Assembly: GCA_026545765.1 (NCBI GenBank)
Contig: JAIFAC010000461.1
Coordinates: 32,026 to 96,025, forward strand
Length of the DNA stretch: 64,000 nucleotides
DNA from: Plantago major
Lineage: Eukaryota; Streptophyta; Magnoliopsida; Lamiales; Plantaginaceae
Direction: 5' to 3'
Shown: positions 46,301 through 56,134 of the stretch, piece after piece
Numbering within the stretch: the first letter of the stretch is position 1
Layout of the letters: every line of letters starts with the position of its first letter
Notes under the pieces: generated by a model
Database searches by the model: none
Told to the model about the DNA's origin: nothing
The model's input: only the letters and a program-made list of their open reading frames with translations
Made by a program: the position numbers and the translations under genes

Positions 46301-46691
46301 TGCTAGATTGATATCTTGGTTCAGCAAGAAACGAAATTCAATTGCTACATCTACCACAGAGGCTGAATATATTGCTGCTGGGTGTTGTGCTTCACAAATA
46401 TTGTGGATACAACAACTCAGAGACTATGGACTCAATGAAGAGAAAACTCCTATTTTCTGTGACAACACAAGTGCTATTGCCATAACTCATAATCCTAAGT
46501 TTCATGCAAGAACAAAGCACATTGATGTTAGACACCACTTCATCAGAGACCATGTTGGAAAAGGCAATATAGAGATACTCAAGATTGGTACTGAAGACCA
46601 ACTTGCAGATATCTTCACTAAGCCACTACAAGAAAGTAGATTCTTAGCCTTAAGACATAGTCTTGGACTAATGGAGCTACCAAAGAACTGA
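43333..46691 (+). pseudogene. pol polyprotein of element A: protease, integrase, RT, RNase H
   Basis: Protease WHFDSGCGKHMTG (about 43355) is followed in frame by a TGA at 43481-43483. Integrase (43562-44683) has the zinc-binding H-H-C-C block (WHKRMSHLNF ... CLACQMGK), then DDE residues in LQMDLFES, RTDHGTEF and AERKNRTL. After a frame change near 44690, RT (44754-45779) shows [40 protein letters not shown] and YVEQPPGFE, but the active site is YVDN (about 45740-45751). TAA at 45777-45779 and TGA at 46252-46254 interrupt the same frame before RNase H, which ends ATSTTEAEYIAA, TKHIDVRHHFIRD and IFTKPL with a stop at 46691. Pol copies and integrates the element; here it is inactivated by few changes. 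Confidence 0.93.
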
Positions 46692-47486
46692 AAAAGTTCA
46701 GATATCTGAAGAAGATATCAAAGGAGAGAAAGAGAAATGAGCGGGTATCCAGAGAAGAGGAATCAGGCAGGTATCCAGAGAAGAGGGATCTGGAGCAGTA
46801 TCCGAAACCAAAGGCTAAAGGGTAAATTGGCTATTTGAAGATTTACGAGGCGGGTACTCGGATATCTAGATCACTTTCGATGAGGGGAACACAAAGAGAA
46901 TAGTACAACTGTTGTCTACGACTACTATCTTGAAATTTGTATTGTTTCTATCCTTGTGTAAAAGCGTGAAAAAGACAACAAGTATAAGATAGACTACGAT
47001 ACAAGCAGATTCTCATTCACCCGAAGCGTGACTCGAGATAGCTATTAGCCAAAACTCATTAAATGGGCACAATTACAATTGTTGATTGTGATCATTCTTT
47101 GAAGAAAAAAGGTGACCCTTGATAAAATGGGCGATTGATCTTAACGGCGGAGATTAATTCTCTGTAAGAAGTGAACTGTTGAAATTCCGACATGGTCCAC
47201 TATGCATTTAATGCCGAACAAACTTTTACCCACGCCTTACTGCAATTCACAGATACGTACATACAAAACCAATTTGTATGTATATGTTTGTTAGAATTAC
47301 GTTGCTATATATATAGGATTTTGGCAAAAGAAATCACTTTCGCCTAATCCAACATTCAGACTTGCACAAGAATAGCAAAAACCATTCTTCAACCTCTGCA
47401 AATCTCTGTTAGTTTTTCTGCAAAGAATCACTAATCTCTCACCCAAATCTCTTTCAGACTTTCAAACACTTGTACTATATAAAGAG
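46692..47486 (+). other. Spacer between pol and accessory gene of element A
   Basis: Non-coding about 0.8 kb, conserved in B (22655-23560) and C (2156-2880). It contains a TATA box and, right at the gene start, ACTATATAAAGAGATGG. Confidence 0.7.
47306..47315 (+). promoter_or_regulatory. Internal TATA box for the accessory gene, element A
   Basis: TATATATATA in GTTGCTATATATATAGGATT, 172 bp before ATG 47487. The same context occurs in C (GTTGCTATATATATGGGATT) and B (GCTATATATATAGGACTT) at 185-195 bp. A separate promoter is inferred from conservation and spacing, not proven. Confidence 0.6.
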
Positions 47487-48566
47487 ATGGCTCCTAAGCG
47501 TTCGTCTACCCAGAAATCTCAATCCTCTACCAGATGCTTTGAAAAGCAAGCACCAGAGTTGGTTATAGTGAACAATCGATTGGTAGGAGACTTTAATCCC
47601 GATCATTGGACTTCAAATCACATGATGATTTGGGGTGGTGCCATGATTGAGGAGTACCTCACGGCTGCTGTTGAAAACCAAGCTGATAGGAAACTAATTC
47701 TTGACATGCTTGAAAAGGCACAAATCAAGAGTTTTCTATCTGCTCTTCCCAGTGGAATTTCTTCATTGGATGTGTTAGAATTCTATAACAACTCCAGGAT
47801 TATATCATGTGTTTCTGAAGGCACTGCAATAGTGTCTATCAAAACTAAGGTCCAAGGAAAGGAAATCCTTTTAGACTTAACAACTTTCTGTAAGTTGTTT
47901 GATCTTCAAAATCTTGGAAAGGATTTTGAAATAGACACCAAGGATGAAGATCTCCTTGAAGGTGTAAAACAGCTGTACAGTGGTGTGTGTGACACTGACA
48001 AACAAGATACACCCACTGATTTCAAGCTTGCTGACATTAGAACCAGACATCTGTTGGTTCACTGGGATGTGTTGGCATGCATTCTTCACAGATGCTTTGA
48101 TGGTCTACAAGGAGGTGCTGACCAAATAAGCCAAGAACGCTGGATGATGATGTTCTTGTTGCAACAACAAGACAAAAGGCTGGAAAACCCTTTCAATTGG
48201 GGAAAGTACACCTTTATGAAGTTTGTGAAGAAGATACAAGGCTTTGAGCCTAAAATCTCTAAGGGACTTGCTGAGCCAAAGGCCACAGTGAGCTATGGTC
48301 TAAAGATATGCTACTTGCTGGAGAAGCTTGGCATTGAGCTCAAAGAGAAGGATGACATAGCCAACAGTAACCTACTCTACAAATATGAGTATACGAACTT
48401 GATGAAAAAGGTTCTTTGGATCTCGAAAGGTTCAAGCGAAAGGCGAAGAGGTATCGAGGAAAGGTTGCGACCAATAAGCCCAGAACTTCACGAAAGAAGT
48501 CTGCTGGCAAATCAGAAGACACACCCATTGTGGTTGTTGATTCCCAGATACCTGCCGCTGCTGTAG
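47487..48566 (+). CDS. Accessory gene N-terminal reading frame, element A
   Basis: 359-codon open frame starting MAPKRSSTQKSQSS. Homologous to the frames read on the minus strand at 21812-22654 (B) and below 2155 (C). Contains RTRHLLVHWDVLACILHR and GADQISQERWMMM, the best conserved parts. The true protein probably leaves this frame near 48405 and continues in the frame of 48416-48958, because that frame is low-complexity Lys/Glu-rich like the following exons, while the last 50 codons here are not. No function can be named. Confidence 0.75.
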   Translation: MAPKRSSTQKSQSSTRCFEKQAPELVIVNNRLVGDFNPDHWTSNHMMIWGGAMIEEYLTAAVENQADRKLILDMLEKAQIKSFLSALPSGISSLDVLEFYNNSRIISCVSEGTAIVSIKTKVQGKEILLDLTTFCKLFDLQNLGKDFEIDTKDEDLLEGVKQLYSGVCDTDKQDTPTDFKLADIRTRHLLVHWDVLACILHRCFDGLQGGADQISQERWMMMFLLQQQDKRLENPFNWGKYTFMKFVKKIQGFEPKISKGLAEPKATVSYGLKICYLLEKLGIELKEKDDIANSNLLYKYEYTNLMKKVLWISKGSSERRRGIEERLRPISPELHERSLLANQKTHPLWLLIPRYLPLL

Positions 48567-48958
48567 ATGAACTCATCAATGCTGCAAATGAGGTATCGAC
48601 TACTGAACAAGTAGACTCAGCAAGAGAAAGTGCTTTCAGAAATGTTAAAACTACTGCCGAAAGCCTTGCTGATGAACTTATCAATGCTGCTAAAGAAAGT
48701 AGTGATAGATACCAAGCCCTATCTGCAGAAACCGCAGGGATTATGGACCAATCAGTTCCTAATGCTGATGAGAGCTCTGACGATGAAGATGATGATTTAG
48801 TCATCTCTCAAGGCCTAGAGAAATCAAAAAGGGCTAAGGTTACTGAAAAAGTAACTAGTGTAGTTGTATCTGAAGAAGAACCTACACCACAGGTTGCTGA
48901 ACAAGCACCTGTTTCAAAGGTTGCTGAAGAAGCAACTGTGTCCAAGGTCACTGGATAA
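48416..48958 (+). CDS. Accessory gene second reading frame (basic then acidic region), element A
   Basis: Opens with ERFKRKAKRYRGKVATNKPR, a strongly basic stretch, then QIPAAAVDELINAA, which is repeated as ADELINAAKESS about 35 residues later (an internal duplication), then SDDEDDDLV. The frame stops with TAA at 48956-48958 but continues beyond it in the same frame (TLSEQERLKHIEDALM), so the stop is probably a late change or sequence error. Not a separate gene. Confidence 0.6.
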   Translation: MDLERFKRKAKRYRGKVATNKPRTSRKKSAGKSEDTPIVVVDSQIPAAAVDELINAANEVSTTEQVDSARESAFRNVKTTAESLADELINAAKESSDRYQALSAETAGIMDQSVPNADESSDDEDDDLVISQGLEKSKRAKVTEKVTSVVVSEEEPTPQVAEQAPVSKVAEEATVSKVTG

Positions 48959-49342
48959 ATTACACTTTCAGAACAGGAAAGACTGAAGCATATTGAAGAT
49001 GCTCTAATGAGTGATACACTACTGTTGGAGGATACTGCCATTGCCTCAACACTCAATGTCTCAAACAACAACCACAATGACCCGGATGTGTATCTTTGAA
49101 ATGGTACTTGAGTTACGAGATACCGATCTTTTATTCTTGAAGAAAATCCTGCAAAAGCGGGTTCTGACTCTGAGAGTGATCAAAGCGAGACATCTACTCG
49201 AATGATCAACGGAGGCAAAGTTGTATACTCGGGAAAGGTGCAAGTACCTAAAACTTCAAACAAAGAAGTGAAATGGAACAACAAGACCAAAGCATAGAAT
49301 GGTCACAAGTTCGAGACCAATATTGATCAACTGACCTTTCAG

Positions 49343-49424
49343 GTATTTGAATGGTTTAACTCTCTACTTGTGATATTTTGTGTTTATTAATCTTGTTATT
49401 TAACAAAAATTTCTTTGTTACAAG
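49343..49424 (+). other. Intron 1 of accessory gene, element A
   Basis: 82 bp, AT-rich. Donor CAG/GTATTTG, acceptor TTACAAG before ATGAATTAG. Homologous to 248-326 of copy C. Confidence 0.65.
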
Positions 49425-49531
49425 ATGAATTAGAAACACAAGAACAAGAGGAAGTTGGAAAGCTTGCCTCAGAGACTGAGAAAGAGGCTACCAAAACCTC
49501 ACCTCTTGAGGAATCTGAGCCTGTGCCACAT

Positions 49532-49617
49532 GTGATAAAGAGTTCCTTAAGATATTACTTTTCAGTTATATGTTAATACACTTAACTAATTAAGTGGATT
49601 TTTCTAATAAACTCAAG
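49532..49617 (+). other. Intron 2 of accessory gene, element A
   Basis: About 86 bp, AT-rich. The donor GTGATAAAG is weak and the acceptor ACTCAAG is close to CTCAG. Flanking exon frames agree if the acceptor was originally CAG. Ends are approximate. Confidence 0.5.
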
Positions 49618-49711
49618 CGAGAAAGAAGAAGATAAGGCAGAAATGCCAGAAAAGGACCCAAAAACTGTCAAGGTTTCTGAAGAAAATGTCATTGAGCCTT
49701 CTAGAGTGAAG

Positions 49712-49794
49712 GTATATAAAACTCAGTGATAAACATTCTTCATCATGGGTTAATATAAATTCTTCTCTAATTACTCAATACTTTCTGCGTACAG
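49712..49794 (+). other. Intron 3 of accessory gene, element A
   Basis: 83 bp. Donor AAG/GTATAT, acceptor GCGTACAG before GCCCATTCAG. The downstream exon is 153 bp, 51 codons and open. Same length and flanks as 20898-20980 in B. Confidence 0.72.
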
Positions 49795-49947
49795 GCCCAT
49801 TCAGAAGTAGAAGTGCAAGGGGAAAGAGTTGCTACATCCCCTGCACCCATGGAAATTGATGAAGCCCCCAAGGCAACATCACCAGAAAGAACACCAGAAA
49901 CTGAGAAAGTTTCTGAGAAAAGTGATTTTGAGTCTCCTGTTAAGGAA

Positions 49948-50037
49948 GTAAGTGAAAAACTCAGAGATCATTGAAGCTTAATTGCATATATTCTTTCATG
50001 ACAATTTCCTAAGTATTGTGTTAATTTTAATTCTCAG
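49948..50037 (+). other. Intron 4 of accessory gene, element A
   Basis: 90 bp. Donor GTAAGTG, acceptor TAATTCTCAG before ATACAAGTAG. The downstream exon is 120 bp, 40 codons and open. Matches 20491-20577 in B. Confidence 0.72.
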
Positions 50038-50157
50038 ATACAAGTAGAAAGAAAGGTTGATGAGGACCAGACTCCCAAGTCTCCACCTCACAACAAGATA
50101 TCTGAGGCACCCCCTACCTCAGTAGTACAAGTCTCTGAGCCTGATGTATTCATTCAG

Positions 50158-50235
50158 GTAACTCAGAAACCTAACTACACAAATACTCAGATATCTACAC
50201 AAGTTTTGAATCTAACTCAAAACTCTTTCTTTCAG
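50158..50235 (+). other. Intron 5 of accessory gene, element A
   Basis: 78 bp. Donor CAG/GTAACT, acceptor TTTCTTTCAG before GCTCAAACAAG. Matches 20317-20390 in B. Exons on both sides are open in phase 0. Confidence 0.72.
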
Positions 50236-50382
50236 GCTCAAACAAGTGTGCAAAAGGCACGCATTCTCAAGAAGACACCTTACATTCTTCAAGAACCACA
50301 CACTAAAGAAACATCTCAAGTGTTTGAAAGTGGCAAAGCTCGAAGCTCGGATCATTTGAATTAACAAGGTGTTGATCACCAA

Positions 50383-50652
50383 TTGAGTAGAGTCAGAGCT
50401 TTTGACTTGGATAATTATGTCCATGCCATGTTCCCAACAGAGCAGTACTCTTTTGCTACTCTGATGCATAAGGACTTTATCAAAGAAGCTGCACACAAGC
50501 TCATAGAAGCTTTTGGAAAGGCAGATGGTCAAACCAGAATGCAGATGGCATTCAAGCCTACTTTGCCCCAGACCGTACAATGCATACCCTCTGAACAAGA
50601 GGAGGTAAATGGGCAAAAGATCACTATTCCAGAAGGGATCAATCTGGTCTGA
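50383..50652 (+). CDS. Accessory gene conserved block after intron 5, element A
   Basis: Open frame with AFDLDNYVHAMFPTEQ, LMHKDFIKEAAHKLIEAFGK and QMAFKPTLPQTVQ. It follows the intron cassette directly after a TAA near 50364 that interrupts the exon, so it is part of the same protein. Amphipathic helix-like content. No homologous family recognised. Confidence 0.55.
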   Translation: MSRVRAFDLDNYVHAMFPTEQYSFATLMHKDFIKEAAHKLIEAFGKADGQTRMQMAFKPTLPQTVQCIPSEQEEVNGQKITIPEGINLV

Positions 50653-52527
50653 AGATGAAGAAGAGAAGAGTGATGAGAATGACTATGAAGATTCTCCTTC
50701 TGACCATCACAAGGATGAGAATGATAAAAAGGATGATGATGATGCCCCTGCACCAGGGACAGGAGGGATTACACAGAGGAAGAATGCATGAGAGGACATC
50801 ACAGCAATCCCCTCCTCCATCTCCTCAGAAATCTACCCATTCATCTCCCCAACAAAAGGACACTCTTGACAGTAGTTGAGCACTCTGAGAAACAACTCAA
50901 AAGATATTGAATACACAAGCAGTGCTCAACTCGAACAAGCTGTTGGAGAAAGAACAACAGCTACATCTTCAACTGGAAGAAAAGATAGCTGAATCCAGAT
51001 TCAAGCTAGACAAACTTGAAGAACAAACACGCAAGGAAACACAAGCTTACTATGAGATTAAAGAGCTCCGGGACACTTGACTATATTACTAAGGAGCTAG
51101 ATGCTGAACAAGCATCTGAAGCAAAGCATGATGCTAAAGCTGCATCTTCACCAAAGAAACCATCCTCTCTGAAAGGAAAGAAGCCCATCTCTGAGATGGT
51201 TGCTGGACTAGAAAATCTTGAAAATGTCGAGAGGATGAAGATCATGGTGATGACTCGGATGATGAAGAAGAAGAAATTGGCGAGAACACATAATGAACAC
51301 TTAGCGGTTTCTCATTTGAAAAGGAAGCTAATTGCTCTGAAATATTGACAATTGCCAAATGTCAACTCAATGAATACTTGAGCAGATATCAAATCTTGCC
51401 AAATTGAAAAAGGAGTTATTTTACGAAGATAAAGGCATGCTTGAATGGGTCCTGCGAAATGAAGACATTCATTGAGCTCATCACTCAGAAGACAACCAGT
51501 GTGGTCATTGCTCAGAAAGACCTAGGCATCGTTAGGGATGATGACCAAAACTTGGCTGCAGAAGCTTTTGAAGAAGCTAGCTATGCTGCTGGTAAAGTAG
51601 ATGCCATTCAAGGCCCATTAGCGAGCTCGATAAGGAAAATGGACTTATCAAACAAAATCGGGAGCTCAAAGTGAACTTGAAGTTGGTCCTTTATAGCGCT
51701 TACAAGGGCATTTGAGTCTCTCTCGAATCCTTTATGAAGCTTAGTCGATGACAATGACTAAGGGAAGGATTGTACAAATCTGGACCTCAAAGTCGGGGAA
51801 TGGGAAGAAGGAGAAGGATATAAGAAGAAATTTGGAGTGGTCTTTCGAGAGGAAGAAGAAACAAGAAAACTTCCGGCCACCACTCGAATCAATGAGCCCT
51901 CCTCAAGTCAAGTCACTTTACAAATAGTAGCTACTTCCACAGAAACCAATGAAGGAACTTCAATGGTAACAAGGGCCGTACGAAACCTCGAAGGAGTACC
52001 AAGGCTCCAAGGAGAAGACAAGAGAGGATTGATGAGTCTTACGAAGAAAAGAAGAAGAAGGCCAAATCAAATCCACGGGCGATGAAGAAGCGAAACTCTC
52101 ACAAAATTAATCTTGATGATGATGATGAAGGCGATGAAGATGAAACTCCTCTTCACTGAAAAAGAAAATTGATAGCCTAACTAAGCCCATTGCGCAAAGC
52201 CTTTGGCACTAAAACACCCTCTGGAAATACCAAGTCTATCCAGTGGTTCTTCAAGCAATCGAGAAAACTCAAGGCAAAGGAGGAATAGATTGAGAAATGA
52301 AAGAAGAAAAGGTCAACTTCCACTCGGGCGGGAAGAAGCGAATTGAGTATGTGAAGGTGACAACAACTCCTCCTCCTACGGTGTATTCATCGAGAGAAAT
52401 GGATCTTGGATCTGGAACTCAAGCACTTGCTTGTAAATGAAAAAGGATTTCCAGTACCCATCCATCAATAACTTATGGCATGGAGAACAGATAAGCCAAT
52501 CTTGATCAACACCAATCATGTCAAAGC

Positions 52528-52872
52528 TTGGTTGGATTGGAAGTTGTCAAGGGAGTTGAAGCCATGAGGAAGGACCTTAATGATGAATGTCCTTGTGGAA
52601 AACCTGATGATGTGCATAGAGTCCCAAACCTCACTGGAATAGGCACAAGGCCAAGACTTGCTGTGGAACCCTTTGAGTCATTCTACATGACTGAAGATCA
52701 ATACAAGGGTGACATCAGATATCTAAGGATCATATATGATTACTTCAAGCTATCAGATATCAGAATTAAGCATGCCTGGAAATGGGGAAAGTATTTATGG
52801 GTCAAACACTTTGCTAAGAAAAATCCCACCAAATCATACAAAGAAGTATGTGGTTATGCGAGACACCTTTGA
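52528..52872 (+). CDS. Accessory gene C-terminal block, element A
   Basis: Open frame with DECPCGKPDDVHRVPN, FESFYMTEDQYKGDIRYL and HAWKWGKYLWVKHFAKKN. Element B has the matching block EKYFWVKHFLRKN on the minus strand at 17757-17945, so this C terminus is conserved between copies. The upstream frame (about 52430-52540, PILINTNHVKAWLDWKL) also belongs to it after a frame change. Confidence 0.6.
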   Translation: MVGLEVVKGVEAMRKDLNDECPCGKPDDVHRVPNLTGIGTRPRLAVEPFESFYMTEDQYKGDIRYLRIIYDYFKLSDIRIKHAWKWGKYLWVKHFAKKNPTKSYKEVCGYARHL

Positions 52873-53290
52873 GATGTTAGTCGAACCTTACTCTATGACT
52901 ACTCAGGTGATATCAAAAGATTTGGAGATAGGGAGTATGCAAATTGATCCTTGGAGCTGCTGAAGATTTGAAGACTTGAAGACTAGTTTATTAGGATGTC
53001 TACTTGGAGCTTGGTTACTCCTGTTGTCCTAATTTACTATGTATTTTGTATCTTGCTGACTGCACTAAATTGTATTTTATTAAAGTTATCTGAACTTTCA
53101 TTGTAACATATCTGATGAACCTACTCAGATATCAATCTATAAAAAGATAACTTGTCTGCAAAGATCACATCTTGTGATTTGGTTGATGTTTACTTTACGC
53201 ATAATTATATGAATTGGATGATCATAAGAAATGATTAAGTGGTGGGTTGTTTCCTCATCAGTTGTAATAGGTCGATAGTCATCGTTGGTG

Positions 53291-53305
53291 ATCAAAATGG
53301 AAATT
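53291..53305 (+). other. Eroded polypurine tract of element A
   Basis: ATCAAAATGGAAATT before the 3' LTR. B has ATCAAAAAGGGGAAAT in the same place, so the G-run has been lost here. Confidence 0.7.
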
Positions 53306-54855
53306 TGTTAGGAATATCTGTTTAGATTTTGATCGACAACTAATGACTTATCTTAACTCGAAAGGTGGTTAGTACTCTTGGTTCCTTGAGCCTTTGTAAA
53401 GAAACTCACTAAGTATGATAGTCTAGCAAATCTTGTATATGATGTTAGGTCTCTGAATGTAATTTTTTATTCCTCTAAAGAAGACCAGGAAGAGGGCATC
53501 CAGCAGGAAAAGTTCAACGGATTTGAAGATTTGAAGACTGCACAAGATTGCTAAAGACAAGGGTTTTTCAGATACCTATGACCAGATATCTTGAAGACAT
53601 AAGCGTTTTTAAATAAACAGTGTTGGAAAAGATATTTGAGAAATAAAAGGTTTACGAGACAAGGAAAGTGCCCACATATATCTACACTCGAGATACCTTG
53701 GACATAAACTATGTTTACGAAAAGAAATATATTATAACAAGTTTGACAAGTGGTATCTAGAGTTGTGATAATTTACGGAAAAGGGCGTGCAAAGCTTGAG
53801 AACTACGATAGTATAAGATCTACGATACAATGCATAGTTCGATTGGCACTACGGACAAAGTATAGTACAATGCATTAAATGCATGGACGGAGATATACGA
53901 ATAAAAGCGGTAACCGAAGAAGAAGACAAGCGTACTACGGTACTATACTCGAGATATCAATACTTTGAATTTGATTTAGGCCTAACGGATACAATTGAAG
54001 CGGCACTCAAATTCATCTATAAATATCAACACTTAGGCGCTTGAGAACACACCTTAGAACCACAGAACTTACCTGAACACTATCTTTAAAACTCTCAAGC
54101 ATACTACTTACCTTCAAGCTTTACATTGCGACCAAAGCTCTTGATTCTAAGTAGCCCAAAGTTCTAAGTGTCGATCCTTAACAAGCATTGCTATTTGTGA
54201 AAGAGTTGAATTAAGATTTGATATCGAGATTCATTCTCTTGAACATTTATCATAGACTTGGGTCGATAAAGAATAAGATACCATACATTGCAAAGTGTAT
54301 TAAGTATAATTGATTCTCGAGCTATGCATATATGAACAAGTTATTAAAAAGCTCACGACAAACTACCTTAACTTGACACCTTAATTGGCGTGGAGTCTGG
54401 AAGTACTTAGTTTGGGAAACTAAGGAACAACTCAGGAAAGAGGTTTAGTACATGAAGTACTTGGCTGTGAAATCAGGAATAACTCGGAGAACACTTGGTT
54501 GGGAACTGGTGAATTTAGGAATCGAGAGAAGATACTTGTAAGGTTACCTCAATTATCATCTTAGTGGATTCTAGAGTGCGAGAAAGGCGAAGTGGATTAG
54601 TTGAAGGATTCATACCTTGGATACCACTATAAAAGACTTGTGTTATATACTTTACGCATTTATTAATTGTTTTATTTACCTTGCAAAGTATTTACACCTA
54701 TCTTCTTGACACGTGCACTTATCACAAAAAAGTCTTCCGCTCTACGAAATTAAGTATCGGATATCATCACGGATATCGAAAGCGTTTATCGACAAAAGTT
54801 TTAAAAGTCTATTCACCCCCTCTAGTCTTTTACTTTGCCGTTATCTGGACCAACA
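53306..54855 (+). repeat. 3' LTR of element A
   Basis: 1550 bp, TGTTAGGAATATC ... CTGGACCAACA. Contains CTATAAATATCAAC at about 54014-54027 as a likely TATA box. Shows strong loss of CAG/CTG compared with the 5' LTR, for example GATCGACAAC versus GATCAGCAACC. Confidence 0.93.
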
Positions 54856-54860
54856 TAGAT
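54856..54860. repeat. TSD of element A, right copy (TAGAT)
   Basis: Exact repeat of 39717-39721. Confidence 0.93.
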
Positions 54861-55329
54861 GCATGCTTACTTTTAGTATTCACTACATTAACACTTGCTT
54901 GATGGTGATTTGACAAATCGTTTGAGAATTTGAAGGTTTTGTTCTTGCCTACCAAGTGTTCGATAAAATGTCTCAATAGAACAAACTCCTTTGTCAGACC
55001 CTTTCTCCCTCGATTACTTGCTCACATAGTGCGAACTTGTTGAAGTATGCTTAGAAAACATGTTTGCATCGTCATATGCCCATAGGATGGAACTACATTA
55101 CAATTTGCCTTTCAACTTGATGCTTGACACAATTTGAAAACTTGAGTTGCATGCCTAGTTCTAGCATTATTTTGAAGTGGCTATTGATATTATTACAAGC
55201 TATAATCTTGCATACAAATTGTACCACACATTAGGATTGGGGAGGAGAAACCCATTGGATTTGCATGTAAACGTAGAATTGATTTAACTCAAACATGCTA
55301 TCTCACACACTTTTTGGTCCAGTACTATG

Positions 55330-56060
55330 GGAAGAACGAAGGAGGAAAGGATGTAGGTGAACCAAGCACTAAGAGAGCAAAGAAAGGAAAGAAATCGCGT
55401 CGGTGACCCCTTTCAAACAAAGCTCGAGTTGGCTATTGGTTAATAGAGGCGGGAGTAATTCAGAGGAACATAGAGATCGAATGGGAATGAACCCTACCTA
55501 AATTGGATACGACATTTTGAATCTCTATTTCTAGGAACCTTCACTTCCATCCTACAAAGTGCGACATAGAGATAATCCGGAGTTCTCTGGAGTACTTCCA
55601 ACTAAAGATTGAAAAGTCGGAGGATGCACTTCTAGATCACCCCATCACCATCTGAGGGTAGAGTTCATGTTTGGGCAGGAGCTATCAATGATTTCTTCAA
55701 CATTCCCGTGGAGCACATTCATGGCGAATCTGAGGAACCGCATATCACGAGTTGAAATGCGGAGACATCCTACTAAACATCAATGGTACTACTCGGAGAA
55801 AGATTTAGAAGCGGATCGTGGTATTATCCATTCCAAGGGCTATGCTCAACGAAAGAGCCAGGTTTTGGATGCACTTTGTAGAGACCAACTTGAAGCCAAC
55901 CCTACAACAAGAAGGGCTTAAAGATGACGTAGCCGCACTTGTCTACGTAATTATGGAGGGTCACTACATTTATATTGGAAGAACCATCATGAAAGCAATG
56001 CAATTGGTTAAGGGGAACAAAAGAAGGAACCTACCATTTCCCGTTCTTATCACATAATAT
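55330..56060 (+). pseudogene. Gypsy ORF with putative plant transposon domain, degraded
   Basis: Readable pieces: RVHVWAGAINDFFNIPVE (about 55655), then in another frame FWMHFVETNLKPT, DDVAALVYVIMEGHYIYIG and a LPFPVLIT end (55818-56057). This order is typical of the domain databases call putative plant transposon protein, found in ORFs of Athila/Tat-type gypsy elements. Frames change at least three times. Role in the element is unknown. Confidence 0.72.
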
Positions 56061-56134
56061 ATGCAGAAGAATGGGGTTCCTACTAGTGAGTCAGGATACG
56101 CTCCGCTCATAGAACCTTTTGATGAAGACAGAAC

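Larger units (their letters stand above)
47487..52963 (+). pseudogene. Accessory gene of element A (env position), multi-exon
   Basis: Extends from ATG 47487 to about 52963. Parts in order: an N-terminal domain (47487-48400) with VLEFYNNSRI and QERWMMMFLL, similar to the putative plant transposon protein domain; a basic stretch KRKAKRYRGK and KPRTSRKKSAGK that looks like a nuclear localisation signal; Pro/Glu/Ser-rich exons separated by five short introns (49343-50235); a conserved block VHAMFPTEQYSFATLMHKDF (from about 50419); an acidic Asp/Glu run; coiled coil (about 50930-51080); and a C-terminal block with WKWGKYLWVKHFAKKN (about 52780). There is no clear signal peptide or membrane span, which argues against a true envelope. 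Frameshifts near 48405 and several after 50640 break it. Role unknown. Confidence 0.72.
39722..54855 (+). mobile_element. Complete copia element A (SIRE/Maximus-like), 15.1 kb
   Basis: LTRs 39722-41022 and 53306-54855 with TG...CA ends, PBS at 41025, eroded polypurine tract at 53291-53305, and a perfect TSD TAGAT. Internal order: gag (41141-42952), protease/integrase (43333-44683), RT (44754-45779), RNase H (45804-46691), spacer with TATA box, 5.5-kb accessory gene. Pol is readable with only a few stops, so this is the best-preserved member here. It is inserted into gypsy element D. Gag has an internal deletion and RT an altered active site, so it is unlikely to move by itself. Confidence 0.95.
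54856..56134 (+). mobile_element. Gypsy element D, internal part between elements A and E
   Basis: Continuation of D after the A insertion: about 460 bp of leader-like sequence, then a degraded ORF, then cut at 56134 by the 5' LTR of element E. Confidence 0.65.

Noticed and set aside
47487..52963. A true retroviral-type envelope gene
   Set aside because: No signal peptide, cleavage site or membrane span is visible; the position alone does not justify it.
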